A stretch of DNA of 40,230 nt from Vibrio variabilis. Its GTDB lineage: Bacteria; Pseudomonadota; Gammaproteobacteria; Enterobacterales; Vibrionaceae. The notes beneath the pieces are model-generated. The model made no database searches and was not told the origin of the DNA. It worked only from the letters and a program-made list of their open reading frames with translations. A program made the position numbers and the translations under genes. Positions 8,032-17,150 of this stretch are shown here, in pieces; position 1 is the first letter of the stretch, and each line of letters begins with the position of its first letter. The stretch lies in the NCBI RefSeq assembly GCF_003263785.1, contig NZ_JYJK01000120.1, positions 1 to 40,230 on the forward strand, read 5' to 3'.

Positions 8032-9245
8032 TTAGAACCCCGTACCAACTTGGAAGTAAGCTGTGCCTTGATCCTCACTGAAGCCACATCGACACCTACG
8101 TGAATGCCGTAACGGCGCGCAATCTGATAGCGAAAGCCAACGCCATAGGCATCGACCGTATCTTCAAACAGCTCACTGTGTTCCTCTGCGGTTGAACCAA
8201 CGCCATAAAAGGCGTTGATAGTCCAACGATGGTTCAAATGCCACATCGCCTGAGCTTGTAACGTACTCACTTCATCGCCCTGATACTTATAAGCCGCTAC
8301 ACCTCGCATATTGATATAGGGTCTTGCCAAAGGTGGTAGATAACTTTCGTCGGTGTTGAGAGAGCTGTATGAACCAGCAAACGCCAAAGTTAAATGCTTA
8401 TTTACTGGCAGGTATTGATAGGCATCGACCTCAAATGTCGCGTAATCAAAATCGCTGCCTAAAGCAGAATCGTAAACCAAATATTCTGCAACGACAGACG
8501 AGCCTTGAGTCGGGAAAAATAGGTTATTTCTGGTGTCGTATTCCGCCACCACTCCCAATGCCGAGAGTGAACTATCGAATTTCGCACCGAGATTGGAGAA
8601 ATCAAAGTTTTGATCATTTACCGCTAGTGAGAGTGAATCAATGGCTGTGCTGAAGCTCGAATAGGTTTGCGACACACCTAAAAACAGGTCACTGTTTGGG
8701 ATTCGAAACGATACTCGCTGCTTCATTAAAAAACCTTCACTCTCGGTTCCTGCCCCAAGAGTTCCCGAATAAGGTTCGATAAAGCCGGGTAAACCCTCTC
8801 CTTGAAATCGCTTATAAACATCTATGTTAGCGTGGCCGTACCCAGCACCACCGATATAACGGATGCTGTCTTCATTCCAAGTATGTCGATGACCAATAAG
8901 CGCCATCCATGTGCCGTTGTCAGTGTAGGCACCGCCAGCCACAGTAATCGCTGGTGCGAGCAGTTGAGCGCCTCCATCAAGTGATGTTAGTGCGTGCTGC
9001 TTGCGTTTTGCACGCTCCTCATCTGATTCATGAAGAAACATGCCCAACATTCCACCACCCACACCAATTGCGGGTTCGGTAATGACAATAGGAACAGGCA
9101 AAAAACCATAGGCATTGTTCGCTAGGTAATCACCCATGTCTAAGTATCCGTCTTGTGGATCAATCATTGCACCACTAAAAGGACTCGCAAAAATGGAAAA
9201 TGCAAATAGTGCCGCTGTCGAAGAGTGTGTGTTGAATTTAATCAT
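8032..9245 (-). CDS. BamA/TamA-like outer-membrane beta-barrel protein
   Basis: Predicted outer-membrane barrel of about 404 residues with a signal peptide ending near FSGA. Alternating aromatic strands and the surface-antigen-like segment EYDTRNNLFFPTQGSSV near residue 250 resemble the C-terminal barrel of the BamA/TamA (D15) family; no POTRA repeats are present. As given, the frame ends in a nonsense tail. One missing base near 8080 restores EDQGTAYFQVGTGF, ending in the C-terminal Phe of a BAM-recognised beta-signal, and a stop at 8032. Operon with the Kef-type antiporter. Substrate and role unknown. Confidence 0.75.
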
Positions 9246-9276
9246 GGGGAAGATCGCCGATTAAAAAAGACCCGAC

Positions 9277-9309
9277 TAATACCGCTCAAACTGTTCCCGT
9301 TTGGTATTA
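9277..9309 (-). terminator. Terminator after the patatin gene
   Basis: On the minus strand TAATACC pairs with GGTATTA, with an inner CAAAC / GTTTG stem. A T-run (TCTTTTTT) follows about 7 nt later, near 9263. It separates the barrel-patatin operon from the next outer-membrane gene. Confidence 0.5.
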
Positions 9310-9346
9310 ATCGAGCCAAAATTGAAATGTTGTTATTTTTGGTTCG

Positions 9347-10519
9347 TTAAGGTGCTTCTGTTACCCACAAGGTTTCACCTTGTGCTTTGCGGTAGCCATA
9401 GTTGTAAAGGTTGTTCATGTACTCAGCATCAAACATCTTTTTACCCTTTTTATGAGCTTTAAACGACGTATCCACATAAGTAAACGCTATGTCATAGTCG
9501 TTCCTTTCGCTCATATAGAGCATGCGATACATGTCTCCGCGGGTTTGCTGCAGTGTTAAGTTGCTAAGACTGCGCGACAACAGATCCATGCCCTTGTCTT
9601 TTACTTGCTTATAACCCGGCTCAAGCGTACCGTTTCGAATAACATGTACTTGAGGTGCCTGTTCCAAACCCATCGCTTCACTCAACTTGCCGTAGTCAAA
9701 GTTTGATGGGTCGAAAAACATTTGGAACGTGAGACCACCGTCAACATGCAATTCCTCAAGCGTTTTGCCTTCGTATTCAACGTTAATGAACTGTGGCGGA
9801 AATACTCCCGGGATCGAGGCACTGGCAGCTAATATTTGGTGGATTAGCTGCGTTTTATTTGGTAGTTCACTGGCTGCTATTTCACCTAAGTTCCAAGTAA
9901 TTTGCTTGCCTGAATCAAAATGAGTCGTACCGATGAATAAGCGCTTACCTAAGCGATGCTGCTCTGAAATTTTTGCAATCATCTCATCGCTGTAAGTGGT
10001 TTCCATGAGCTCAAGCAGGCTTTTACCGTTAGTAAAAGCATCTTTAAAGATCGTATTCAGGAAGTTCTTTTTACCCAGAACTTCTCGATCGTCTAGGCTC
10101 AACATAACGTCGCGAAGTTTGTGTATATCCTCACCACCGGTGAAAACAAACGGGGCAATAAGCGCACCGGCACTTACTCCGGTTACAATCGAGTAGTCTG
10201 GAAGCTTTCCTGCATCATAAAGACCATTGACTACACCAGCGCCAAAGGCGCCATTGGCGCCTCCACCAGATAGGGCAAGAATGCTCATTCTGTCGCCATT
10301 TACGGTAATCGCAGTAGGCTGATATTGGTTTTCTAATAAAAACTCTGGACCTTCGTTACCCCAAAATCGGTAAGGTTCTTCGCCTTTGAATTGCTCTGAG
10401 TGTTGAAGGTTAACTTCTGCGTAATTTTCTTTTGTTACTCGGTCTTCCAAAGCATGTTGTGATGAACAAGCGCTCAAAACCAGTGCCATAAGCACAATCG
10501 AATATTTTTTCGTTGTCAT
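9347..10519 (-). CDS. Patatin-like phospholipase lipoprotein
   Basis: Predicted serine lipase/phospholipase with a Ser-Asp dyad, 390 residues from the ATG at 10519. That start gives a clean signal peptide with lipobox LSAC (Cys18); the frame is open further upstream, but an upstream start would bury it. Patatin motifs are complete: oxyanion loop GGGANG at 85-90, nucleophile elbow GVSAG at 114-118 (Ser116) and DGG at 260-262 (Asp260). As a lipoprotein it would act on envelope or extracellular lipids. It lies 37 nt after the outer-membrane barrel gene in the same transcript. Substrate not predictable. Confidence 0.88.
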   Translation of the reverse strand: MTTKKYSIVLMALVLSACSSQHALEDRVTKENYAEVNLQHSEQFKGEEPYRFWGNEGPEFLLENQYQPTAITVNGDRMSILALSGGGANGAFGAGVVNGLYDAGKLPDYSIVTGVSAGALIAPFVFTGGEDIHKLRDVMLSLDDREVLGKKNFLNTIFKDAFTNGKSLLELMETTYSDEMIAKISEQHRLGKRLFIGTTHFDSGKQITWNLGEIAASELPNKTQLIHQILAASASIPGVFPPQFINVEYEGKTLEELHVDGGLTFQMFFDPSNFDYGKLSEAMGLEQAPQVHVIRNGTLEPGYKQVKDKGMDLLSRSLSNLTLQQTRGDMYRMLYMSERNDYDIAFTYVDTSFKAHKKGKKMFDAEYMNNLYNYGYRKAQGETLWVTEAP

Positions 10520-10556
10520 TGCGATATCTCTTAAATAAACGTAGGTCCAAGCTCGA

Positions 10557-12139
10557 TTAGAAACGGTAACCGAGGTTAACTGTGAATGAGTTACGGGTTT
10601 CACCTTTGTTATAAAGGAAAGTCATGTTGTAGTGTTTACCAATTTGCTTGTTAAAACCGACCATGTAAGCCCATTTGTTTAGGTTCACACCTACGTCATA
10701 TTCAAGACTCGTATCCCACCCCAACGCAGGGCCCAAGTCTCCAGTCATACTTGGTTTAAGAGCTTGGTATTCCGCACCAACAAAGAACTGTGCACGCCAG
10801 TCAGCAAACTGATACCCCAGCATTGGCTGTGCGGTGACAATGCCATCCCCCAATCTGCGGTTGAGCCTTTGAGACGAGTCTTTGAGTAAGTTGCGGTAAC
10901 TGAGGCAAATAGTTGCTTGTACCCCATACTCAACGTCGTACCTACACCAATCAAGTCATACTGAAGTTTGACCGGTACGCTAAAGTTGATTGGGTCGAGA
11001 CCAATTGGCCCAATAATATTGATTGGTTGTGTTTGTGCATCGACCATTGCATCTACGTCGATTTGACCGACATAACCAAACACGTTCCAAAACGGTAAGA
11101 TGTTTACATCGCCACGCACGGTATAAGACTCAGCTGTCACGTGAGCAATCGTATTCTCTGGATCAACAATGCCTTCTAATTGCAAACCACCAATGTTGAA
11201 ATCAGTGAAGTTGAAATCCATGTCCTGACGTCGATATGACGCTGAGATACCAAATGGCAGCGGGACATCAATACCTTGACGACGAACCATGTCAGCCATC
11301 AGCGGAAATGTTCTATCTAGCTTTACATATTCTTCTCGCATGCGAGGGTCTGACACTTCTGACAGTAACGGCTCGTCCTGAACAACGGCGCCTAGGTCTT
11401 CGTCGTAATAAACGACCGGTGTCAGTTCGATTTCCAAGTTAAGATCTTTCTTCTTTTTCTTACCTTCAGCGGTAATGATCTTTTTGTTGACCACAACTCG
11501 ACCGTTCGGCAGATTGTCGAAGAATGTCATTTGCTTATATGTCTCAATCGCGTAATCGCCCTGATTAAACGGGGAGTTATTTGTCACAATAAGTGACACA
11601 GGCTGACCATCAGACAGCAATAATTTTCCGCGCATAAAACGAAAATAAGCAATATCTTGTGGAAGAGTGTACTTTGAGTAATTAAACTCAATCTCAAGAT
11701 CACCATTATCTAGCTCTGTGACAACCACCGAGTTTTTATCGTACATTTCTGCATATTGACGGAGCTTGTATTCGGCCTTAGTGATGTTCTCAATATTTTC
11801 AATAAGATCGGTATTCTCATCGACCTTAGAAGGGTCATATTTAATACGCAGGTCGATGTTGCCTTTCGTATCTGTCGTTTGAACCAAATACACTTCATTA
11901 TCGACACTTACCCCATCAAGTGTCTCGGTTTTACGCGCATGTTCAACAACATGGTCGCCTTGAAGCATTGAACTAATCGCCAGCTTTGGAAGGTATTTTG
12001 GCACCCCGTACTGTTCTAAAATATCGACTTCGCTATTATCAATTGTTGTTGGTTGCTCTTTAGCAAAGGCATTGGTTGTAATAGCAAGAGGCAGTAATAA
12101 CATCGCAGTCGCGCGAGATAGTGTTTTCAGCTTTAGCAT
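10557..12139 (-). CDS. Outer-membrane protein with C-terminal beta-barrel, frameshifted
   Basis: Corrected length 527 residues: signal peptide (cleavage near NAFA-KEQ), a soluble N-terminal part of about 270 residues rich in Asp/Glu, then a beta-barrel with many alternating strands ending VNLGYRF, a proper C-terminal Phe. As given, the frame breaks near 10852 in a run of five G (minus strand); a sixth G joins TADWG to DGIVTAQPMLGYQF. I do not recognise the family. It is co-transcribed with the patatin-like lipoprotein, which suggests the barrel exports, anchors or partners the lipase; that is inference. Expression probably comes from repeat-box promoter copy 3. Confidence 0.7.
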
Positions 12140-12471
12140 TTTGAATAACCTAGTTCGGCGGGTCCAAGTCTATAAACCGTCGCCAGTATTCAGATTGCGT
12201 GTGTAACTCCTTGTAATCACGGGAACGTTTGAGAAGCTCAATGCCAGAGGCACAAAAAGATAACGAAAATGCGTGCTAAGTTTTCTGGGGTTGCTGTCTC
12301 AACGAGGAGAATTATTAACCAGTTTTGAAAAACCAATTAATCGCGTTTGAAGGACCCAATCCTCACACCTATACTGAAACAAACCATTACAATGTTATCG
12401 GTAATTTACCCATCTCTTCTCTTAATTGAGATGCTAGGCTTCTCCGGCACAACTACTATATTGAGACGTAT
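12140..12471. promoter_or_regulatory. Divergent intergenic region with repeat-box copy 3
   Basis: A 332-nt gap between the barrel gene (minus) and the LysR gene (plus). The repeat core is at 12339-12354 on the minus strand, preceded by AGGATTGGG as in copy 1. The -10-like AATAAT/TAATAA is at 12317-12311, predicting a start near 12304 and a leader of about 165 nt. An imperfect inverted repeat around 12315-12340 (AACCAGTTTT / AAAAACCAATT) could hold a LysR site. The LysR side has no strong promoter match. Confidence 0.5.
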
Positions 12472-13400
12472 ATGAACTTCAGCATTGAACAGCTACAGAG
12501 TTTTGTTGCGGTGTACGAACAAGGATCGTTCAGTAAAGCTGCGCAAGCACTCGACAAACACAGAACGACAATTGGACAAGTAATCAGCAATTTAGAGGAT
12601 GAGTTGGCAGTAGAACTCTTTGAAAGAGTGGGAAGAACTGCGCAACCGACTGAAGATGCAACTCTACTTTATCGGTATGCAAAGCAGGTCATTGAACAGG
12701 CTCGCTCATTCGATAAGCTTGCGCTTAGTTTGTCATTTGGTGAGCTTGAATCAATCACCATAGCCTACACGAGTTTTTTACCTCCTAAAGCGCTCAGTGC
12801 CGTTAGAAAGAAACTTCAAGAATTACATCCTTCTATGAAGGTCAACATGATCATCCGTAATAGAGAAACTATTCGTGAAGGGATTATCAACGACACCATT
12901 CAGTTTGGTCTAGTGAATGTGGATAGTAGAAATGTTATTGGCAGTTTTGACTCAACCCTTGTTAACAATATTTCATTCGGTCTTTTTGCGTCTAAGAGCC
13001 ATGAAATTCACTCTATACCAAAAGAACAAAGGTGGGGAACGCTTAAATCAAGTAAACAAATTGTTCTTAGGGGAATGATTGAAGATAAAATGGAGGACAA
13101 GATTGTTCTTTCTTCCGATTGTGAAGCGGTTGATCAGCTTACTTTAGCGATACAGCTTGTCAAAGACGGTGTCGGCTGGGGCCTCCTCCCTAGACTGGTC
13201 ACCTACACGGATTTCGATCCTGGCGATATAGTTGAAATTGAGATTCTGTCGTTCATGAGCATTTTAGGGTGCCGATGGCCGTATGGTCACCGCACTCAAA
13301 ACACTTAAGAACCATACATTCTGAGATTGTCAGTGCTTTGGTTTCCTACGTCGAAGTAGTAAACAAAAATGCACTCAAGCTTCAAGACATTTCAGACTAA
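12472..13400 (+). CDS. LysR-family transcriptional regulator, frameshifted
   Basis: Corrected length 309 residues. The N-terminal winged helix-turn-helix (MNFSIEQLQSFVAVYEQGSF, with SKAAQALDKHRTTIGQVISNLE) is typical of LysR regulators; the effector-binding domain follows from about residue 90. The frame as given ends early at 13308. One G missing near 13246 (GAG for GAGG) restores DSVVHEHFRVPMAVWSPHSK and a normal C-terminus ending QDISD at 13400. It is divergent from the barrel-patatin operon, the classical place for its regulator. Effector unknown. Confidence 0.85.
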
Positions 13401-13437
13401 TACACAAAAAGATGATCGAAAAGCCCTCTGCCACTTG

Positions 13438-13493
13438 CTGAGGGTTCCATCCTTCAAACGCGATTAAACGTTTCAAATCCCTACCGTTAATAT
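13438..13493 (+). promoter_or_regulatory. Repeat-box promoter, copy 4
   Basis: The core is at 13450-13465, followed 22 nt later by TAATAT at 13488-13493. This predicts a start near 13500, about 33 nt before the ATG of the small periplasmic protein. Upstream similarity to the other copies is weaker here. No -35 hexamer is seen. Confidence 0.55.
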
Positions 13494-13532
13494 CCTCTCC
13501 AACGAAACAACACACCCTTTCGAGAGGAACAC

Positions 13533-13967
13533 ATGAAAAAACTACTTATTCCTGCAATGATCGCTGCCGTTTCTGCTACTGCATTTGCTCAGCCACACCA
13601 TAGCCACAAAACGAACCTAGATATTATTAACGAAGAAATGAGCCACCTAGAGCAAGTAGACAACACTGTCGATATGTATGTCGTTACCGATGAAACACCA
13701 AACTTTGAGTACATCACATATACAGGCACACTTGAGCAAGACTTTAAAGAGCGCTTCATTTCAAGTAAAGAAGCACAAGAAATGGGCTTGCAGCAAGTTA
13801 AAAAGTTCCATGTTTACAGTGCTATGAATGCAAACCAGCTATCAAAAAACATTGTTAAACATATTGAACGTGATGAGCCGAAATACTTCTCTGTCGACTT
13901 TTACCAAAATGTCATCGGTAATTCAGACATGGTTGAGTACGTGGCGAAAGTTATCGAGTACAAATAA
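13533..13967 (+). CDS. Small periplasmic protein of unknown function
   Basis: A 144-residue protein with a clear signal peptide (MKKLLIPAMIAAVSATAFA, cleavage before QPHHSHK). The mature part starts with a His-rich stretch (HHSH), which might bind metal, and is mixed alpha/beta with no cysteine. It loosely recalls small stress-induced periplasmic proteins (DUF1471-like), but I cannot support that assignment. GAGAGGAAC precedes the ATG. Downstream of repeat-box copy 4; a hairpin separates it from the next small exported protein. Confidence 0.7.
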   Translation: MKKLLIPAMIAAVSATAFAQPHHSHKTNLDIINEEMSHLEQVDNTVDMYVVTDETPNFEYITYTGTLEQDFKERFISSKEAQEMGLQQVKKFHVYSAMNANQLSKNIVKHIERDEPKYFSVDFYQNVIGNSDMVEYVAKVIEYK

Positions 13968-13977
13968 TCACAACATA

Positions 13978-13999
13978 TAGCCCTGTTAATTCAGGGCTA
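13978..13999 (+). terminator. Hairpin between two small exported-protein genes
   Basis: Perfect 8-bp stem TAGCCCTG / CAGGGCTA with a TTAATT loop and little U-tract. It is either a weak terminator or a stabilising 3' end that lets some transcription read into the next gene. Confidence 0.5.
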
Positions 14000-14010
14000 T
14001 CAATCCCCAA

Positions 14011-14298
14011 ATGAACACACAACTTTATACAAAACTCTTCGTTTTTTTGGCGATTGTATTTCCGTTGTCTGGCTATGCTGCTAGTGATTCAGCATGGCGA
14101 ATCCAGGCGCCTTTAGTGAACTGGTACATCAAAGACGAGCTTAGATATTGCACTTATCAAACCAACGAGGTTCGATTTTTTATCGTTCAGCGTAAAGGCG
14201 AATCCTGTGCTTTAGAAGCTACAGCTGATGTCGAACCGCCTAAGCAAGTAAAAAAGCCGTCATTAAATGTGCCGAGAAGGTGGAAAGACATCCAATAA
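14011..14298 (+). CDS. Small exported hypothetical protein
   Basis: A 95-residue protein with a signal peptide (about 1-24, ending SGYAA). The short mature part has two Cys (DELRYCTYQ and GESCALE) that could form a disulfide, and a Pro/Lys-rich tail. No family recognised. The ribosome-binding site is weak. Its place between the copy 4-controlled gene and the PLD-like gene suggests it could belong to the same transcript. Confidence 0.55.
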   Translation: MNTQLYTKLFVFLAIVFPLSGYAASDSAWRIQAPLVNWYIKDELRYCTYQTNEVRFFIVQRKGESCALEATADVEPPKQVKKPSLNVPRRWKDIQ

Positions 14299-14344
14299 TT
14301 CATCGACTGTTGAATGGATTCAACCTTAGCAAAGGTATTGAACC

Positions 14345-15799
14345 ATGCCATTTTTTAACTCAAAACTCGCGGTTGTCAGTCTAACCTTGCTTGCTCTTGC
14401 CGGGTGCGCTACCCCACAACCTAAAGTCCCAGAACAATTTCAGAATGAATGGGAATTTAAAACCGTAAAAGGTAATGTCGCTCTCATCGAAAGTGCCCCA
14501 GAAGCAATTGCAAGGCGTATTGACTTAGTTCGTAATGCGAAGGCTCGTATAGACATCGAGTATTTCTCTTGGAACAAAGATACGACTGGCCTGCTATTTC
14601 TGAACGAGCTCCTGCTTGCGGCGGATCGCGGCGTAAAGGTGCGCATCATTTTGGACGATCTACTTGTCTTCAATGAAACATGGTTAGCATCAGCTGCAAC
14701 CCACAACAACCTCGACATCCAAATTTTTAATGCGTTTAACACCCGCAAAGCGGGCTGGTTGACTCGAGCGTTCGATTTTCAGAAGCATCAAAAAAGCCTG
14801 GATCACCGTTTGCATGAGAAGTACATGAACATAGACGGAGAAACCTTAATACTTGGCGGAAGAAATATTGGTGATGACTACTTTAGCTATAAGCCAAAGA
14901 ATAACTTCTTTGATTTAGACATATTGGTTCAAGGTGATGTTGCTGAGGATTTCGAAAGAAATTTCACAGAGCATTGGATTGCTTCATACACATCAGATAT
15001 CGAATATCTAATCGATACTAAGGACAAGCAACCTTTAGCCTCGTTCAAACGCACCTTTGAAAATATTACAAAGAAAAAGCAAGATGTCATTGCTGACATC
15101 GAAACAAGAGTTAGCGCATTGCAAGAGCCAAACTATGTGGCAGCTAAGCTGACTCCCATTTTCGACTCAGCAGAAAAACTAGATGATTCAATGCCTTATT
15201 TTCGTCATCGTATCGAGCATTTCGTTTATCGCTATCCAAGTGCAAAGCAGAAACTGGTGATTTCCACACCATACATGTTACCCAATGAAGATGGCTTTAA
15301 AGTCGTAGACGACTTTGTTAACCATGGTGCTGACATCACATTGGTCACTAACTCTATGGCTTCAAACGACTCAGGCTTTGTTCCAGCCTATTATCAAAAA
15401 CATAGAGAAGAGCTGCTTGATAAAGGGGTAAATATCTACGAATACGATACCCATGCGATACACTTGAAAAACGTAAATACTCGTAAAGGGCACTACCATA
15501 ACAAGGCGTTTATTCTCGACAACCAACTGAGCTATATCGGGTCTTCAAACTTCGACCCTCGCTCAGACTTTTTGAACTTAGAGTTTGGAGTCATGATCGA
15601 AAGTGAAGAGTTTGCGCGGCAGTTAGAGCACTACCTCCTTGGAGACAAGAGCTTGTATTGGAAAGTCGAGAAAAATAGCCAAGGCAAATTGGAATGGACT
15701 CGCGGGAATCAACTGAAAACCAAAGACCCTAATTATAGTGGTTCAAGCAAAGTTTTTGACAAGCTTTACCGAGCCATCAATATCGAAAATGAACTCTAG
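14345..15799 (+). CDS. Phospholipase D / cardiolipin synthase-like lipoprotein
   Basis: A 484-residue PLD-superfamily protein with lipobox LAGC near residue 20. Both HKD motifs are intact: HEKYMNID near residue 156 followed by GGRNIGDDYF, and HNKAFILD near residue 386 followed by GSSNFDPRS. The length and the paired GGRN / GSSNFDPRS signatures resemble ClsC (YmdC), which makes cardiolipin from phosphatidylglycerol and phosphatidylethanolamine. Being a lipoprotein, it would act in the periplasm or outer membrane, so a phospholipase role is also possible. No ymdB-like partner is adjacent. Confidence 0.85.
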   Translation: MPFFNSKLAVVSLTLLALAGCATPQPKVPEQFQNEWEFKTVKGNVALIESAPEAIARRIDLVRNAKARIDIEYFSWNKDTTGLLFLNELLLAADRGVKVRIILDDLLVFNETWLASAATHNNLDIQIFNAFNTRKAGWLTRAFDFQKHQKSLDHRLHEKYMNIDGETLILGGRNIGDDYFSYKPKNNFFDLDILVQGDVAEDFERNFTEHWIASYTSDIEYLIDTKDKQPLASFKRTFENITKKKQDVIADIETRVSALQEPNYVAAKLTPIFDSAEKLDDSMPYFRHRIEHFVYRYPSAKQKLVISTPYMLPNEDGFKVVDDFVNHGADITLVTNSMASNDSGFVPAYYQKHREELLDKGVNIYEYDTHAIHLKNVNTRKGHYHNKAFILDNQLSYIGSSNFDPRSDFLNLEFGVMIESEEFARQLEHYLLGDKSLYWKVEKNSQGKLEWTRGNQLKTKDPNYSGSSKVFDKLYRAINIENEL

Positions 15800-15804
15800 T
15801 AAAC

Positions 15805-15824
15805 GCGCTAGGCTATCCTAGCGC
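15805..15824. terminator. GCGCTAG hairpin between convergent genes
   Basis: Perfect 8-bp stem GCGCTAGG / CCTAGCGC with a CTAT loop between the convergent PLD-like and HExxH lipoprotein genes. There is no T-run on either side, so it may be Rho-assisted. It shares the GCGCTAG stem with the hairpin at 16513-16543. Confidence 0.5.
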
Positions 15825-15838
15825 GCCCTTCAATGGCA

Positions 15839-16390
15839 TCACTCTAAGTATTTGGAGGCATTGTTATACGCCTCAATCTCAATTGGCGATTCTCGATAAC
15901 CAAATATCTTCAACTGCAAAAAGTATTCGCGGGTAATACCTTCTAGGCCAAGCTCCTCTGATTGACGCACATGGATTAATTCATGGGACAGTAACAGCTT
16001 ATCACCCTTTGCTGCATGCTTAATGTAAATACCATAGCCATACGTCATCCCAACTAAGTATGGCGAATCTAGCCCTAATCGCTCCATTTGAAACTTTAGA
16101 GATTCATTTTGGGGCATGGGCAGTTCATCAACATACAATACCCTAACCTTCTCGGGATGCTTTATACCCACACGCTGGGCAATGTCCATATACTGCGGCA
16201 ATAATGGCACACCATTTTCTAGCGCACGCCTTTCGTTATTCTTAACAAACTCCAGTGCCAACGGCATATATGGGTCAATTTGATCTGTGATGTATTGCGG
16301 TGGGTTTTGATGCAGCTCGTGATTGTCTTTACAACCAACTAGACCAGTCAAAAGTAATGGGATAAAGAGTACCGTTGTATACTTAAGCAA
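15839..16390 (-). CDS. Predicted zinc metallopeptidase lipoprotein (HExxH)
   Basis: A 183-residue protein with a lipoprotein signal (lipobox VGC, Cys20). The zinc motif HELIH is at 136-140 within LLSHELIHVRQSEELG, and a possible third ligand lies in SPIEIEAYNNA (Glu171 or Glu173). The HELIHVRQ...EAY layout occurs in small predicted metallopeptidases anchored in the envelope. The other parts have no recognised domain. Monocistronic, flanked by hairpins with the same stem sequence. Protease activity is inferred from the motif only. Confidence 0.65.
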   Translation of the reverse strand: MLKYTTVLFIPLLLTGLVGCKDNHELHQNPPQYITDQIDPYMPLALEFVKNNERRALENGVPLLPQYMDIAQRVGIKHPEKVRVLYVDELPMPQNESLKFQMERLGLDSPYLVGMTYGYGIYIKHAAKGDKLLLSHELIHVRQSEELGLEGITREYFLQLKIFGYRESPIEIEAYNNASKYLE

Positions 16391-16512
16391 TGAAAACCTA
16401 CCTTAACAGATTGAAAAAAAGCCATATTTAAGTCAAACAACGCTACCACACCTGTTTGAATAGCCGAAAAGGTTGGTCTGTTTCTATACTGTCTCTCGCA
16501 ATTTTGGCATAA

Positions 16513-16543
16513 AAAAACGCGCTAGCTTCACTAGCGCGTTTTT
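16513..16543. terminator. Bidirectional intrinsic terminator
   Basis: Perfect stem ACGCGCTAG / CTAGCGCGT with a CTTCA loop, flanked by an A-run on the left and TTTTT on the right, so it can work on both strands. On the minus strand it ends the GNAT gene at 16557-17150. Confidence 0.85.
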
Positions 16544-16556
16544 CATCAATATTCGT

Positions 16557-17150
16557 TTAACCTTGAACTGGGCGTAACATAAACCAGTAAGGGAAGTTTT
16601 CGCTCTTAGAAAGGACTTCAAAACCACGTCGTTCAAACGTCTTCACGACCTTTTCACTTGAGGCAACGACGTAAGTTGGCTTGCCCGCCGCATCGGCTTG
16701 ATCAGTGACCGTTTTAATCAGTGCACTTGCTAAACCTTTGCCGCCTGCTTTCGGAGAGACACCCAAGCCCCATAGCCAGTAACAATCTTGCATTGGTGGT
16801 ACAGCAAGCATTTGTTCACACACTTCTTTAGCAATTTCGATTCGGTTAGAGCCCATCATGCGAGTAACAATAGATAACACTTCCATTTTCTGCATGACAT
16901 CAGGTTGATGAGTGCCTGGCGGGCGCATGATAACGCAGCCATCTCTTTCAGGTGTTGTGTAAACTTCACCACCAGCAAGTCCCCATTCACCCACTGCCCA
17001 ACGCCAGTAACAATCATGGGCAAAGTCTGCCACTTCATCTTGGCGCAGTGCGGCTTGCATTGCTTCGTTATCTGCGTAGGCATCTAAGAACATGGCACAC
17101 AGATCAGACACGGCAGTGTAGTCGGCTTTAATAATTTGTAATTCAGACAT
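16557..17150 (-). CDS. GNAT family N-acetyltransferase
   Basis: A 197-residue acetyltransferase. Motif A reads LGVSPKAGGKGLASALI near residues 130-146, and FERRGFEVLSKSENFPYWFMLR forms the C-terminal motif B and strand 7. Proteins with the WLWGLGVSP...GKGL arrangement are small-molecule acetyltransferases of unknown substrate. A strong AAGAGGAAGT precedes the start. Single gene. The 269 nt upstream to metT hold nothing recognisable beyond AT-rich sequence. Confidence 0.85.
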   Translation of the reverse strand: MSELQIIKADYTAVSDLCAMFLDAYADNEAMQAALRQDEVADFAHDCYWRWAVGEWGLAGGEVYTTPERDGCVIMRPPGTHQPDVMQKMEVLSIVTRMMGSNRIEIAKEVCEQMLAVPPMQDCYWLWGLGVSPKAGGKGLASALIKTVTDQADAAGKPTYVVASSEKVVKTFERRGFEVLSKSENFPYWFMLRPVQG

